From Bacillus_AD sp047238185 (GTDB lineage: Bacteria; Bacillota; Bacilli; Bacillales; DSM-1321): 64,000 nucleotides of DNA. The notes below the pieces were generated by a model that ran no database searches, was not told where the DNA came from, and saw nothing but the letters and a program-made list of their open reading frames with translations. Shown here one piece after another: positions 1 to 8,220 of this stretch. Within the stretch, counting starts at the first letter, position 1. The number at the start of each line of letters is the position of its first letter. The stretch spans positions 496,001-560,000 of the forward strand of contig NZ_JBDFMI010000001.1 of NCBI RefSeq assembly GCF_047238185.1. The letters run 5' to 3'. The position numbers and the translations under genes were made by a program.

Positions 1-852
1 ACAGGCATCCAAACACCGGCAGTGAATGCGCTCATACCGCAAATCGTTCCCCAGGGTTATTTAATGAAAGTGAATGGTATAAACAGTACCATTGCTTCGT
101 TAATCATGTTTCTGTCTCCGGCAGTTAGTGGTGCCATCCTAACAATAGCATCGATTGACGCAACATTTTGGATTGATATTGTTACAGCTATTATCGGCAT
201 TTCCATTACGATGATGGTCCCTGTAACGGCATTGCGCCAGCCTGAAAGCCGGGAACAATCGCACATACAGGGCATTAAGGAAGGGTTTAGATATGTAAAA
301 GAGAATGCTTTTATAAAAAACTTGCTTGTTTTTTTGTTCATTGTTCTTATCTTAATAAGTCCATCTGCTTTTCTTACACCGTTGATGATCAGCCGTTCTT
401 TCGGCGAAGAAGTATGGAGGCTGTCTGCCAGTGAAATGGTATTCAGTGCGGGAGCTGCAGCCGGCGGCATGTTGATCGCTGCCTGGGGAGGATTCAAAAA
501 TAGGATGCATACAACGGTATTAGCCTGTACCGGTTATGGGATATTAATGATTGCATTAGGACTATCTCCGATTTTTGCGGTTTATTTGATCAGTAACTTC
601 TTGATCGGCATTACTATGCCTGTGTTTAATGCACCGATTACGGTTTTGCTGCAGGAGCATGTTGAGCCTTCCATGCAAGGTAGAATGTTCAGCCTTCTGC
701 AGGTATCAAATTCATGTGCCCTTCCATTAGGAATGGCGTTTTTTGGGCCTATGGCTGATGCAGTCAATGTGGAAACGATACTGGTGGCGGCCGGAATACT
801 CGTATGCATATGTGCATTTTATGTTTTTATAAGTAGAAAGCTTATGAAGTAA
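1..852 (+). CDS. MFS transporter, 5'-truncated
   Basis: The reading frame is open from base 1, so the true start lies before the window; 283 residues are visible. The product is almost entirely hydrophobic, with about eight predicted membrane helices separated by short loops, and ends in the short basic tail SRKLMK. The pattern fits the C-terminal two thirds of a major facilitator superfamily exporter of the MFS_3 (enterobactin exporter-like) type, with a cytoplasmic loop around residues 75-100 rich in charged residues. Such proteins move small molecules across the plasma membrane by proton antiport. The substrate cannot be told from sequence. A GC-rich hairpin follows directly, so this is probably the last gene of its transcript. 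Confidence 0.75.
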   Translation, partial: TGIQTPAVNALIPQIVPQGYLMKVNGINSTIASLIMFLSPAVSGAILTIASIDATFWIDIVTAIIGISITMMVPVTALRQPESREQSHIQGIKEGFRYVKENAFIKNLLVFLFIVLILISPSAFLTPLMISRSFGEEVWRLSASEMVFSAGAAAGGMLIAAWGGFKNRMHTTVLACTGYGILMIALGLSPIFAVYLISNFLIGITMPVFNAPITVLLQEHVEPSMQGRMFSLLQVSNSCALPLGMAFFGPMADAVNVETILVAAGILVCICAFYVFISRKLMK

Positions 853-858
853 CTAGTG

Positions 859-892
859 AACATGGGGAAGGCGATCGCCTTCCTTCATGTTT
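859..892 (+). terminator. hairpin after MFS gene
   Basis: A near-perfect palindrome built around GGAAGGCGATCGCCTTCC is extended by an outer AACATG/CATGTT pairing. It starts 7 bases after the MFS stop codon. The U-tract is poor (TTTATACTGTT), so termination strength is uncertain. Confidence 0.5.
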
Positions 893-1019
893 ATACTGTT
901 ATACATGATTGGAAGGAACTCAGGAAATATTTGTCGAATATTAGGATGGTATGTGTATCGGATAAATTTTGTGGAATTATGTTTTTGTGTTTATGCAGCG
1001 GTATGGGAAGGTTCATATA

Positions 1020-1262
1020 ATGCGTTTGCGAGTCCCGCTTTTTTTGTGCATATTAGGTATCCTGTCAGCTTGCTTTCAACGAATTCCGACTTTCCTTTTA
1101 GGAGCTATACCGTATGCAATACGAAGTGCAGTATTCAGTGCGATTGCCTTGCTGATTTTTGTTTTGCTGGAAAGGACGAAGATGAATGAGAGAAGGGTTC
1201 ATGCAGGAATCGGTATCTGGCTAATATGTTTGGGGATTTTTACCGATAAGATATCGGCATAA
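1020..1262 (+). CDS. small hydrophobic membrane protein, unknown
   Basis: An 80-residue frame starts at an ATG preceded by GGGAAGG with an 8-base gap. It encodes a basic N-terminus followed by about three hydrophobic stretches (roughly residues 4-18, 22-46 and 58-76). A longer version starting at 969 has no ribosome binding site. No family is recognised. It lies just upstream of the hydrolase gene and may share its transcript. The ribosome binding site is only moderate and the spacing from the previous gene is loose, so this remains a candidate gene. Overlapping frames in the same stretch are less protein-like. Confidence 0.4.
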   Translation: MRLRVPLFLCILGILSACFQRIPTFLLGAIPYAIRSAVFSAIALLIFVLLERTKMNERRVHAGIGIWLICLGIFTDKISA

Positions 1263-1288
1263 GATGTTGAATAGAAAGGAAGAATTCT

Positions 1289-2149
1289 ATGTTTATAACG
1301 GTGGATGATGGTGTTGATTTATATGTTGAAAGACGCGGGAAAGGGGTGCCCTGCATTTATCTGCATGGAGGTCCAGGCTATTGGAGTAAGTCTTTCAGTG
1401 AAATAGCGGGGCCGTTGCTTGAGGATCAGTTTGAAATGATTTATTTGGACCAAAGGGGGTGCGGTAGGTCTTCCAAGCAATCAAGTGATTATTCCTTAAG
1501 AAGGCTGATGAAAGACCTGGATGAGATAAAGAAGCAGTTGAATATTGAAGACCATTATATGATGGGGCATTCATTTGGAGGAATTCTGGCCGCCAATTAT
1601 GCCGCAGGGCATAATCCATTACTCAGAGGAATCCTGTTAATAAACGTTACTTTAAATATGAAGGAATCCTTCATCCATCAAATTAAAAAAGGATCCGCCC
1701 TGCTAGGGATTGATCCAATTCATATAAATACGGAAGATACTGGTGATTTTATGGATGCCTTTTATTATGTGCAAGCCCGTTTATATGAAGCAGGATGTTA
1801 TTTCGACTTTCAATATATGGATATCAGCCATAAGAAACAATTGGATGATATAGATAAGGATATAGACGTTTCAGAGCAATTACAGCTATCTGTCTTTTCA
1901 GATCCGGATTTCTTTCAGGATTTTACCCTTATCACGAGCCGAATAGATGTTCCGGCATTCATTCTTACAGGTACTTGCGATGATGCAGTGGGACCGGACC
2001 ATTACGAGAGCTTTCAATTTAAAAATGCCCTTATAAGAAAAATTGAAACTGCCCACCATCCTTACCTTGAAGCTCCACATGAATTCCAGACAGCGATTAG
2101 TGATTTTTTAAAGTATGAAAGCCGGTTATTAAAGGGGACATACAAATGA
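1289..2149 (+). CDS. alpha/beta hydrolase, proline iminopeptidase-like (S33)
   Basis: The 286-residue protein has the alpha/beta hydrolase fold of the proline iminopeptidase group. HGGPG at 26-30 forms the oxyanion hole, DQRGCGRS occupies 54-61, and the nucleophile elbow GHSFGG contains Ser95. The acid is Asp231 or Asp232 in TGTCDD, and the base is His256 or His257 near the C-terminus. The full triad makes it likely active on small peptides, amides or esters in the cytosol; no signal peptide is seen. The start has GAAAGGAAG upstream. Its stop codon overlaps the ATG of the next gene (ATGA), so the two are translationally coupled. The natural substrate is unknown. Confidence 0.85.
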   Translation: MFITVDDGVDLYVERRGKGVPCIYLHGGPGYWSKSFSEIAGPLLEDQFEMIYLDQRGCGRSSKQSSDYSLRRLMKDLDEIKKQLNIEDHYMMGHSFGGILAANYAAGHNPLLRGILLINVTLNMKESFIHQIKKGSALLGIDPIHINTEDTGDFMDAFYYVQARLYEAGCYFDFQYMDISHKKQLDDIDKDIDVSEQLQLSVFSDPDFFQDFTLITSRIDVPAFILTGTCDDAVGPDHYESFQFKNALIRKIETAHHPYLEAPHEFQTAISDFLKYESRLLKGTYK

Positions 2150-2928
2150 AGCAAATATTGGCCTTTGAGCATGTGGAAGAGTGTAGAAAATATGAAAGAA
2201 CAATTGAATATCTTGCCGGTATGATCGGGTCGTATAAACATATTCTGGAAGAACAATATGCGTTGAGAGACAGCCCGAAGGGAATCGTATGGACGACGGA
2301 TGAATTGGCTACTGAAGTCTTTTCGAATCAATGGATTCCTGCATATACAAATAAGAATGTAATCTTTATCACACCTGACTTAAATGGATGGAAGCATCTA
2401 TTTCTGTCCCAATTAGAGGATAAACCGCTTCCCGATGCCAGGTCTTTTTACGAACAATTTTCAGAGAATGATTTGCTTGTCATAGTGGCCCATGAGCTTA
2501 CCCACCATTCTGATCTGTTCATCGATGAATTCGATGATGAGCGCGAGGACAGTATTTGGTTCGAGGAGGGGATGTGCCAGTATTTGCCGAGGAAACTACT
2601 GTTAAGTGAGCGGCGGTTGGAAGAAATAACAGCTGTCGAGTTGAGTCTGGTGCACGAATTTCAAGAAGAATACGGAAAACGTTTGCTGGATGATTTCGGT
2701 ACAGGGAGTTATGGGGACCGCCTATCGAGTATTATGTTTGATTATTGGCGGAGCTATCTCGCTGTAAAATATTTAGTGGAAGTACGTGCAGATCAAAATG
2801 TGATGAAGGTATTTGGTGAGTACCATAAATGGCATCATGAGGGAAGAAAGGTACCTTTAACTGAATACTTTGGATTGGAAGAGAAATTCTTCTTGGGAAG
2901 CGGCAGACCATTAGATATAGACTATTGA
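2146..2928 (+). CDS. putative HEXXH zinc metallopeptidase
   Basis: This 260-residue soluble protein carries a zincin signature, AHELTHH, with His116, Glu117 and His120. A downstream EEG motif at 140-142 (WFEEGMCQY) supplies a likely third zinc ligand, as in gluzincins. No signal peptide or membrane segment is visible, so it should act in the cytosol. It overlaps the preceding alpha/beta hydrolase by four bases and has its own AAAGGGG ribosome binding site inside that gene. The pair therefore looks like a coupled two-hydrolase unit. I do not recognise a named family, and the peptide substrate is unknown; the metallopeptidase call rests on the motif and its spacing. Confidence 0.65.
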   Translation: MKQILAFEHVEECRKYERTIEYLAGMIGSYKHILEEQYALRDSPKGIVWTTDELATEVFSNQWIPAYTNKNVIFITPDLNGWKHLFLSQLEDKPLPDARSFYEQFSENDLLVIVAHELTHHSDLFIDEFDDEREDSIWFEEGMCQYLPRKLLLSERRLEEITAVELSLVHEFQEEYGKRLLDDFGTGSYGDRLSSIMFDYWRSYLAVKYLVEVRADQNVMKVFGEYHKWHHEGRKVPLTEYFGLEEKFFLGSGRPLDIDY

Positions 2929-2957
2929 TCTAAGACCTAATACAAGGGAGCGGTAAG

Positions 2958-3554
2958 ATGGATACAAAATTACGGTTGGAATGCCCAGTGCTTGAAAATG
3001 AAAGAATTCGTTTGGAGCCGATGAAACAAGAGGATGCGCCAGGCTTATTTGCTATCAGTAGTCCGGATATATGGGCATTCATGCTACGGAAAGTAGAAAC
3101 AGAAGAAGAGATGTACCAATGGGTCAGGGAAGCTGTGGCTAATTGCCATAAAGGAACAGCCTTGCCATTTGTCGTATTACTGAAAGAATCGAATCAAGTG
3201 GCCGGAACAACGAGGCTCCTTGGAATAGACATGGAACAAAGATGCTGTGAACTGGGATCCACATGGTACAGCGTCCCTTTTCAACGTTCTTTTGTCAATT
3301 CTGATGTTAAAAAACTTCTTCTTACATATTGTTTTGAAGAACTTCAGTTCATAAGGGTACAGTTGAAAACAGATGAAAGAAATATCCGCTCCCAAAAAGC
3401 AATCGAACGGTTAGGGGCTGTCAAGGAAGGGATTATCAGGAACGAACGTATTCTTTCAAATGGCTATATCCGCAATGCCATCCTTTATTCCATTACGAGT
3501 GGTGAATGGCCAACAGTAAAACAGGGATTTATTGAACGGGAATCTACATACTAG
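2958..3554 (+). CDS. GNAT family N-acetyltransferase (RimJ/RimL type)
   Basis: The 198-residue protein has the order of a RimJ/RimL-like GCN5 acetyltransferase. An N-terminal LEPM segment (about 19-22) is followed by a central strand with a degenerate acetyl-CoA loop region (about 96-125), then the FIRVQLKTDERNIRSQKAIERLG stretch typical of the family (about 133-155). Family members use acetyl-CoA to acetylate protein N-termini or small molecules. The target here is unknown. Start: ATG with AAGGGAGCGG upstream. It lies 29 bases after the metallopeptidase gene on the same strand and may be co-transcribed. Confidence 0.8.
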   Translation: MDTKLRLECPVLENERIRLEPMKQEDAPGLFAISSPDIWAFMLRKVETEEEMYQWVREAVANCHKGTALPFVVLLKESNQVAGTTRLLGIDMEQRCCELGSTWYSVPFQRSFVNSDVKKLLLTYCFEELQFIRVQLKTDERNIRSQKAIERLGAVKEGIIRNERILSNGYIRNAILYSITSGEWPTVKQGFIERESTY

Positions 3555-3596
3555 TTACATATTTAGATTGTATTTTAATGAAAGGGGTTGATGGGG

Positions 3597-4064
3597 ATGT
3601 CGGAATTTACAATTGTATCCATCGGGACAGTCAAAAATAAGCGAAGCGCACCCCTAGATGACCGCTGGGGAGACATTGTTTCGGAGATTGAATTGCATGA
3701 AGGCTTTGACCGAAGCAGCCTTGAAGGGATCGACGCATTCAGCCATCTAGAGATCATCTTTCTGTTTCATCTTGTCCAAGATAGCGATATTCAAGATGCT
3801 GCCAGGCATCCAAGAAATAATCCCCAATATCCGAAAGTCGGCATATTTGCCCAGCGTGGGAAGAATCGCCCTAATAAACTTGGGGCTACGATTGTGGAAT
3901 TCATCAAGAAGGAAGGGAATTCACTATACGTTAAAGGATTGGATGCAGTTAATGGCAGCCCTGTAGTGGACATCAAACCAGTGATGGAGGAATTTTTGCC
4001 GGATAAGGATATGGTTCGCCAACCGTGCTGGGCAACAGATTTGATGAAGTATTATTGGGAATAA
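3597..4064 (+). CDS. TrmO-like tRNA m6t6A37 methyltransferase (TsaA/YaeB family)
   Basis: The 155-residue protein begins MSEFTIVSIGTVKN and holds the family landmarks IDAFSHLEIIFLFH (about 47-60), HPRNNPQYPKVGIFAQRGKNRPN (about 71-93), and GLDAVNGSPVVDIKP (about 115-129). In the TsaA/TrmO family these residues bind S-adenosylmethionine and methylate N6 of threonylcarbamoyl-adenosine at tRNA position 37. Earlier starts exist (TTG at 3588, ATG at 3591), but AAAGGGG at 3581-3587 gives the best gap (9 bases) to the ATG at 3597. The single-domain form without the C-terminal extension is normal for Bacillaceae. Confidence 0.85.
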   Translation: MSEFTIVSIGTVKNKRSAPLDDRWGDIVSEIELHEGFDRSSLEGIDAFSHLEIIFLFHLVQDSDIQDAARHPRNNPQYPKVGIFAQRGKNRPNKLGATIVEFIKKEGNSLYVKGLDAVNGSPVVDIKPVMEEFLPDKDMVRQPCWATDLMKYYWE

Positions 4065-4095
4065 GGATATTTTATATGAAAAAAGGAGGAAAGAC

Positions 4096-4587
4096 ATGGA
4101 AGGGACAGAATGTAAAAAAGCCGATTTGGAAACGGAAATAGGAGGAACTATCCTAAAGTGCAGATCCGCCGGTTTCATTGTCAAACAGGATAAGATACTC
4201 CTGCATAAAGGGAAAAAAGAGCAATTCTGGGCTCCTGTCGGCGGAAAAATTCAAGCGATGGAATCGTCAGAGGAAACGGTGGCCAGGGAGTATAAGGAAG
4301 AACTGGGGATAGAGGTGAAAGTGGAGAGACTATTATGGATGGCTGAACATTTTTATACATATGACAGCAAGAGATACCAGGAATACTGTTTTATTTACTT
4401 GCTGAAGGATGTACATGGTGTGCTGAATGGCAAGGATACAGATTTTTCTAGGGCGGACGATCCATCCTTTGAATACAGATGGTTTCCTTTTGATGAATCG
4501 AATTCCTTGCCGTTTAAGCCGAGGTTTTTAGAAGGGAAGCTTGATCAGATGCCGGAAGCATTTGTGCATCTGATTGATCGTGATTGA
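4096..4587 (+). CDS. Nudix hydrolase
   Basis: The 163-residue protein contains a complete Nudix box at 50-72: Gly50, Glu56, Arg64-Glu65, Glu68-Glu69, Gly71. This motif binds magnesium and hydrolyses nucleoside diphosphates linked to another group. An N-terminal stretch of about 20 residues precedes the fold. The start has a strong AAAAGGAGG at a good distance. It sits between the TrmO-like gene and an APH-like gene, all on the same strand with short gaps. Substrate cannot be read from the motif alone. Confidence 0.88.
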   Translation: MEGTECKKADLETEIGGTILKCRSAGFIVKQDKILLHKGKKEQFWAPVGGKIQAMESSEETVAREYKEELGIEVKVERLLWMAEHFYTYDSKRYQEYCFIYLLKDVHGVLNGKDTDFSRADDPSFEYRWFPFDESNSLPFKPRFLEGKLDQMPEAFVHLIDRD

Positions 4588-4614
4588 GAGTTTATAGAGG
4601 GGAGAGGGTTTTGT

Positions 4615-5622
4615 ATGACCGCAACGGTTCTATTTGCTTCCGGACAGCTTGGGGATATAAAGGATGGACAAATCCAGAATATGCTTGACCAGTATGGGTA
4701 TGGGAATCTGATTTCTTTTCGCAAGACTTCTCAAGGAGCCATGGAGCAGACCCTGCATATTGAATCATCTAGAGGGTCTTTCATTTTAAAGGGGAATCCT
4801 TTGTATCCAGGCCAGCTTGCAGAAGAAAAATTCTTTATTGACCAAATTGCCAAAAGGACGAATATACCTGTTCCAACTCCTTACATAATTGATGAAACGA
4901 AGAATATATTCGAATGGAGCTATTCAATCATGCCATGTTTGCCGGGATCTCATTTGGATTCTGCCCGGATACAAGAAAGCATCTGTGGAAAAGACAGCAT
5001 ACAATTGGCTGAATTGCTTGCTGAAACATTAACCATTCTGCACAGCTGGAAATCAGAAGTGTTTGGCGAATGGGATACAACAGAGGGACATGTAAAACCT
5101 TTTTCTGAATCATATCCGGACTGGCTTTTTTCGAGGGTCAAGCATTGGCTGAAGGACGCGGAGAAGTATTCTGTGATCAAGCTTGAAGATTATAGATGGG
5201 TGGAGGAGATGTTGGAGTCCTCAAGAGCCGTTTTTACAACCTTCGAATCACCTACATTTGTGATGGGCGACTTTAAGCCAGGCAATTTTCTTGTTGCGAG
5301 AGATACAAGATGGAAGATAAGCGGCGTTTTTGATTTTACGAATGCTTATTTTGCCGATCCCTTATCCGATCTTGCAAAGATGGCGATTCATTATTGGGAT
5401 CATCAAAAAGGTGACGAAGCTGCCCATTTTATTCAATTATATACAAGGAATAACGCCATCAAGGAAAATGAACGCATTCGCCTCCATATCCATTTGCTCC
5501 ATCAACGGGTATTGGATTGGGGATGCGCCCATGCTATCGGAGCAGTCACGTGGGAGAAACAGCTTTCATTCTCAGATTGGATGAAAAGGTATATAGATAA
5601 AACAGAGAGGTTATTCGTATAA
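4615..5622 (+). CDS. phosphotransferase of the aminoglycoside phosphotransferase (APH) fold
   Basis: This 335-residue protein has a protein-kinase-like fold. The catalytic loop is VMGDFKPGN at 216-224, with Asp219 as base and Asn224 as metal ligand, followed by the second metal ligand Asp240 in VFDFTN. The usual His of the HGD motif is replaced by Met217. The C-terminal helices include AKMAIHYWD and are typical of APH/choline-kinase-like enzymes. Family members phosphorylate aminoglycosides, sugars or other small alcohols with ATP; genomic copies in Bacillaceae are often of unknown function, so resistance should not be assumed. A rho-independent terminator follows, closing the unit of genes from the GNAT onwards. 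Confidence 0.75.
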   Translation: MTATVLFASGQLGDIKDGQIQNMLDQYGYGNLISFRKTSQGAMEQTLHIESSRGSFILKGNPLYPGQLAEEKFFIDQIAKRTNIPVPTPYIIDETKNIFEWSYSIMPCLPGSHLDSARIQESICGKDSIQLAELLAETLTILHSWKSEVFGEWDTTEGHVKPFSESYPDWLFSRVKHWLKDAEKYSVIKLEDYRWVEEMLESSRAVFTTFESPTFVMGDFKPGNFLVARDTRWKISGVFDFTNAYFADPLSDLAKMAIHYWDHQKGDEAAHFIQLYTRNNAIKENERIRLHIHLLHQRVLDWGCAHAIGAVTWEKQLSFSDWMKRYIDKTERLFV

Positions 5623-5651
5623 GTTGCAAAGTAATGGATGATGGATATCTT

Positions 5652-5680
5652 AAGACTGTCAAATCGACGGTCTTTTTGTT
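5652..5680 (+). terminator. rho-independent terminator after APH-like gene
   Basis: AAGACTGTC pairs with GACGGTCTT (one G-U pair) around a 5-base loop, followed by TTTTTGTTTT. Confidence 0.8.
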
Positions 5681-5733
5681 TTGCCTAAATGTGAATGTTT
5701 AACGCTTTACAGATCGAGAAAATTTCCATAATA

Positions 5734-5760
5734 TGCAACTTTCTTGGTTTTGAATCGTCC
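5734..5760 (+). promoter_or_regulatory. candidate ECF sigma promoter, probably autoregulated
   Basis: CAACTTT at 5736-5742 matches the AAC-type -35 element of ECF sigma factors. CGTCC at 5756-5760 matches the CGT-type -10 element, and the gap between AAC and CGT is 16 bases. It lies 27 bases upstream of the sigma factor gene, which suggests that the sigma factor transcribes its own operon. Confidence 0.6.
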
Positions 5761-5786
5761 TTATAGAGAGATTTTGCAGGGGGAAA

Positions 5787-6278
5787 ATGCCTAAAATGAA
5801 CCCATTGGAATTCATTGAACAAATATATAAAGAACATTATGTTTATTTGAGGAATTTATTGATTAGTCTAACCAAAAATGAAGAGATGGCAGATGACGTT
5901 ATTCAAGATCTATTTGCAAAAATCCTTATGAATCCTTCGCTTATTTTAAATGTGGTGTATATGAAAAGCTGGCTAGTGAAAGGAGCTAAAAATACGTTGT
6001 TGGATTATTACAAAAAGAAAAAACCGGAACTGCTAAAGGATGGAAATCTGATGGAATCCTTATTAATCAATAATCAGACACCGGAAATGAAAATGGTAAT
6101 GAACAGCCAGATTGATAGCTTACTTGGAGATTTATCTACAATCGATCGGACGATCCTTCTCGCTAAAGTACATTATGGCTATGATTACCAAGAAATTAGC
6201 GATTTACTGGATATACCTATCTCTACATTAAAATCAAAAGTGTTCAGGATGAGAAAACAAATGGCTAAAGAGAGGTAA
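5787..6278 (+). CDS. ECF-type RNA polymerase sigma factor
   Basis: The 163-residue protein has the two-domain layout of an ECF sigma factor. Region 2 (about 10-78) contains the ADDVIQDLFAKI segment and KSWLVKGAKNTLLDYYKK. Region 4 (about 108-160) has a helix-turn-helix in YDYQEISDLLDIPISTLKSKVFRMRKQM. It directs RNA polymerase to a stress-related regulon. The gene is followed after 7 bases by a membrane protein with an anti-sigma zinc motif, and preceded by a matching ECF promoter. The start is ATG 5787 with AGGGGG close upstream; ATG 5796 is an alternative. It is not clearly an orthologue of SigM, SigW, SigX or YlaC. Confidence 0.85.
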   Translation: MPKMNPLEFIEQIYKEHYVYLRNLLISLTKNEEMADDVIQDLFAKILMNPSLILNVVYMKSWLVKGAKNTLLDYYKKKKPELLKDGNLMESLLINNQTPEMKMVMNSQIDSLLGDLSTIDRTILLAKVHYGYDYQEISDLLDIPISTLKSKVFRMRKQMAKER

Positions 6279-6285
6279 AAATGAA

Positions 6286-6777
6286 ATGGATGTTAATCAA
6301 AAGATTCATTTACTAGCTTTTGAGTTAATTCCTGTTATTAATGATTTAGACGATGAAACAAAGGAAATCGTGTTGGAACACATTCAGCATTGCTCTGAAT
6401 GCCGACATTTCTATAAGAACGTAATTAGAGCAGATGAAAGTTTGCCGAAAGCGACTCCTTCAAATGAAATGGAGATTAGGCCATTAAAAAAATTAGTTCA
6501 ATTTAATCGCGGACTAAAACTATTTCTTATTTTTATCAGGGCTGTCATTCTCTTTTATATTCTTTATTCAGGATTGCATTTTTATGATTGGGAAACATCT
6601 TCCATTGCGGCAATGGAATATATACAAGGAGTCCTGTACTTATTTTATCTTCCTGCTTCTTTATTCTTGATTATATTCACGATTACATTTTTTAATAAAA
6701 AATGGATATGGGCTTCCGTTATCTTTGATTTGATGATTGTATTGTTTTTTGACCATTTCCTTGCATTTTTTAACTAA
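6286..6777 (+). CDS. membrane-bound anti-sigma factor with ZAS zinc motif
   Basis: The 163-residue protein has a cytosolic N-terminus with the zinc-binding anti-sigma signature His32-x3-Cys36-x2-Cys39 (HIQHCSEC). About three membrane helices follow (roughly 77-98, 112-136 and 140-160). ZAS-domain proteins hold their cognate ECF sigma factor inactive at the membrane until a signal triggers release. Location directly after the sigma gene, with a 7-base gap, supports this pairing. There is little extracytoplasmic sequence, so the sensing may be done by the third gene of the operon. Confidence 0.8.
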   Translation: MDVNQKIHLLAFELIPVINDLDDETKEIVLEHIQHCSECRHFYKNVIRADESLPKATPSNEMEIRPLKKLVQFNRGLKLFLIFIRAVILFYILYSGLHFYDWETSSIAAMEYIQGVLYLFYLPASLFLIIFTITFFNKKWIWASVIFDLMIVLFFDHFLAFFN

Positions 6778-6798
6778 CCAATTTTGGAGGTGCAGATC

Positions 6799-7458
6799 AT
6801 GCTTTCTCTTATTCTGTTTGGCTTGTTTTTTGGTTTCCTTATTTTTCTCTTCACTTTAATCGCTTCTAAGAAAAACGGCGCGTTTTATTTTGCTCCTTTA
6901 GTAACATTCCTATCTTCTGTGCTCATTACTGCGTATGGTTTATTTAAAATTGGCGGATTTGAAGGGATGGCATATGGCTTTTTAGGGGCTGGCTTATTAA
7001 TTGTAGCCACTGTAGGGGTGCTGCTGCTTCCGTTAATAACCCGAAAAATGAATAAAAGACCCCTGAATAGAGCAGATAAATCCATTTTGATCATCTCTCC
7101 CTTCTTATTTTTTGTAACCATTGGATTGATTTTCTTCTTGAGCGAGGATTACTGGGTGATTGACCAAGGTGTAAAAACGGTAAATGCCCCTTCGCTGGAC
7201 AGCTATTATACAGTATCCACTATCTCTGAAGGCTCAAAGCAGATTAGCATACTATTCGGTGAAAAATATGCTGGTAAAAAAATAAAAATAAAAAAGGTGA
7301 GCAAGTTGGGAAATACAGAAATTATGTTGAAAGTGGAGGATGGCAATGAGAAAGAAAAAACCCCTTTTCTGAATATAGGGATTGATTCAATCGTTGAACC
7401 TCTTGAAATCCGAACGGCAGATGGAGATATCATCAAGCCCAAGAATAAAAATAATTGA
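6799..7458 (+). CDS. membrane protein, third gene of the ECF operon
   Basis: The 219-residue protein has about four N-terminal membrane helices (roughly 1-23, 29-50, 54-78 and 95-117). A soluble C-terminal domain of about 100 residues follows, probably outside the membrane. The ATG at 6799 is chosen because GGAGGTG lies 6 bases upstream; the longer TTG frame at 6784 would overlap that site. No family is recognised. Its place at the end of the sigma/anti-sigma operon suggests a role in sensing or responding to the same signal, which is inference from context only. Confidence 0.7.
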   Translation: MLSLILFGLFFGFLIFLFTLIASKKNGAFYFAPLVTFLSSVLITAYGLFKIGGFEGMAYGFLGAGLLIVATVGVLLLPLITRKMNKRPLNRADKSILIISPFLFFVTIGLIFFLSEDYWVIDQGVKTVNAPSLDSYYTVSTISEGSKQISILFGEKYAGKKIKIKKVSKLGNTEIMLKVEDGNEKEKTPFLNIGIDSIVEPLEIRTADGDIIKPKNKNN

Positions 7459-7548
7459 TTATTTCCATTCGGAGGGGATTGGAGGGTGCAGATATGTCTG
7501 GTGTGTACCATGATCTGTTACAATTATAAGATGGACAGTTGTTACTTA

Positions 7549-7577
7549 TTGACTTCATAGCAGCTGTTACGTAAACT
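7549..7577 (+). promoter_or_regulatory. weak sigma-A promoter candidate before Rrf2 gene
   Basis: TTGACT, a 17-base spacer and TAAACT lie 23 bases upstream of the regulator start. The overlapping stretch GTTACGTAAAC is a partial dyad that could be its operator. The -10 element is weak. Confidence 0.35.
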
Positions 7578-7599
7578 TGACAACAATGGTGGTGAAAAA

Positions 7600-8019
7600 A
7601 TGGTAAACACACGTTTTTCTGTGGCGATTCATATATTGGCGCTTATTGCATCCAATCCGGCGCAGCAGATGTCTTCCGAGTTTATTGCAGGCAGTGTGAA
7701 TACGAATCCTGTTGTTATCAGGCGCACAAGCAGCCTTCTGAAGAAAGCTGGCCTGCTCTCTTCCAGGGCAGGAGTAACAGGGTTTAAGCTATCAAAGGAA
7801 CCTTCCGAAATTACGTTGCTGGATATTTATGAAGCAGTTTCTTCAAATGAAGAGTTTTTTTCCATACACAAAGGCCCGAATCCTAATTGTGAGGTAGGGA
7901 AAAACATTCAATCAACATTACATGAGACATTTAGTAAAATTGATCAGACAGTTAAAGGAAAATTGGCAGAATTGACATTGGTGGATATTTTATCCGGACT
8001 TCAGTTAGAGCAGCCATGA
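7600..8019 (+). CDS. Rrf2 family transcriptional regulator (YwnA-like)
   Basis: The 139-residue protein has an N-terminal winged helix-turn-helix (about 1-60) with the Rrf2 pattern FSVAIHILALIA, PVVIRRTSSLLKKAGLL and a wing. A helical dimer segment follows. It has only one cysteine (in NCEVGK) rather than the three of iron-sulfur Rrf2 proteins such as IscR and NsrR, so it resembles the cluster-free YwnA/CymR-like group. The start has GGTGGTGA upstream. In B. subtilis ywnA neighbours ywnB; here a YwnB-like reductase is present but about 3.8 kb away and in the other orientation. Target genes are unknown. Confidence 0.85.
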   Translation: MVNTRFSVAIHILALIASNPAQQMSSEFIAGSVNTNPVVIRRTSSLLKKAGLLSSRAGVTGFKLSKEPSEITLLDIYEAVSSNEEFFSIHKGPNPNCEVGKNIQSTLHETFSKIDQTVKGKLAELTLVDILSGLQLEQP

Positions 8020-8096
8020 ACTATAAGGGGATCATTTAGGTTCTCTTGCCGGAAAAAAACTAGGACCATATAAGTCTAAACATATTAAGTTCAACT

Positions 8097-8131
8097 AAAA
8101 AAATCGCAATCGAATCCGGTGCGATTTTTTT
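8097..8131. terminator. bidirectional terminator between Rrf2 gene and cupin gene
   Basis: AAAAAAATCGCA pairs with TGCGATTTTTTT around an 11-base loop. The A-tract and T-tract on either side allow it to act on both strands, serving the Rrf2 gene and the convergent cupin gene. Confidence 0.85.
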
Positions 8132-8220
8132 ATATGGCTACCTATTCATGTCAAGGACAGAAATCACAGTAGCTAAACAGATATCCCATGCAGATCAGGG
8201 ATATTTGAATATGTGTTAGT

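Noticed and set aside
887..1189. 100-codon frame overlapping the small membrane ORF
   Set aside because: Composition is not protein-like and no ribosome binding site is present; the 1020-1262 frame is better.
4615..5622. Calling the APH-fold protein an antibiotic resistance gene
   Set aside because: The fold covers many kinases, the HGD histidine is replaced by Met, and there is no resistance context.
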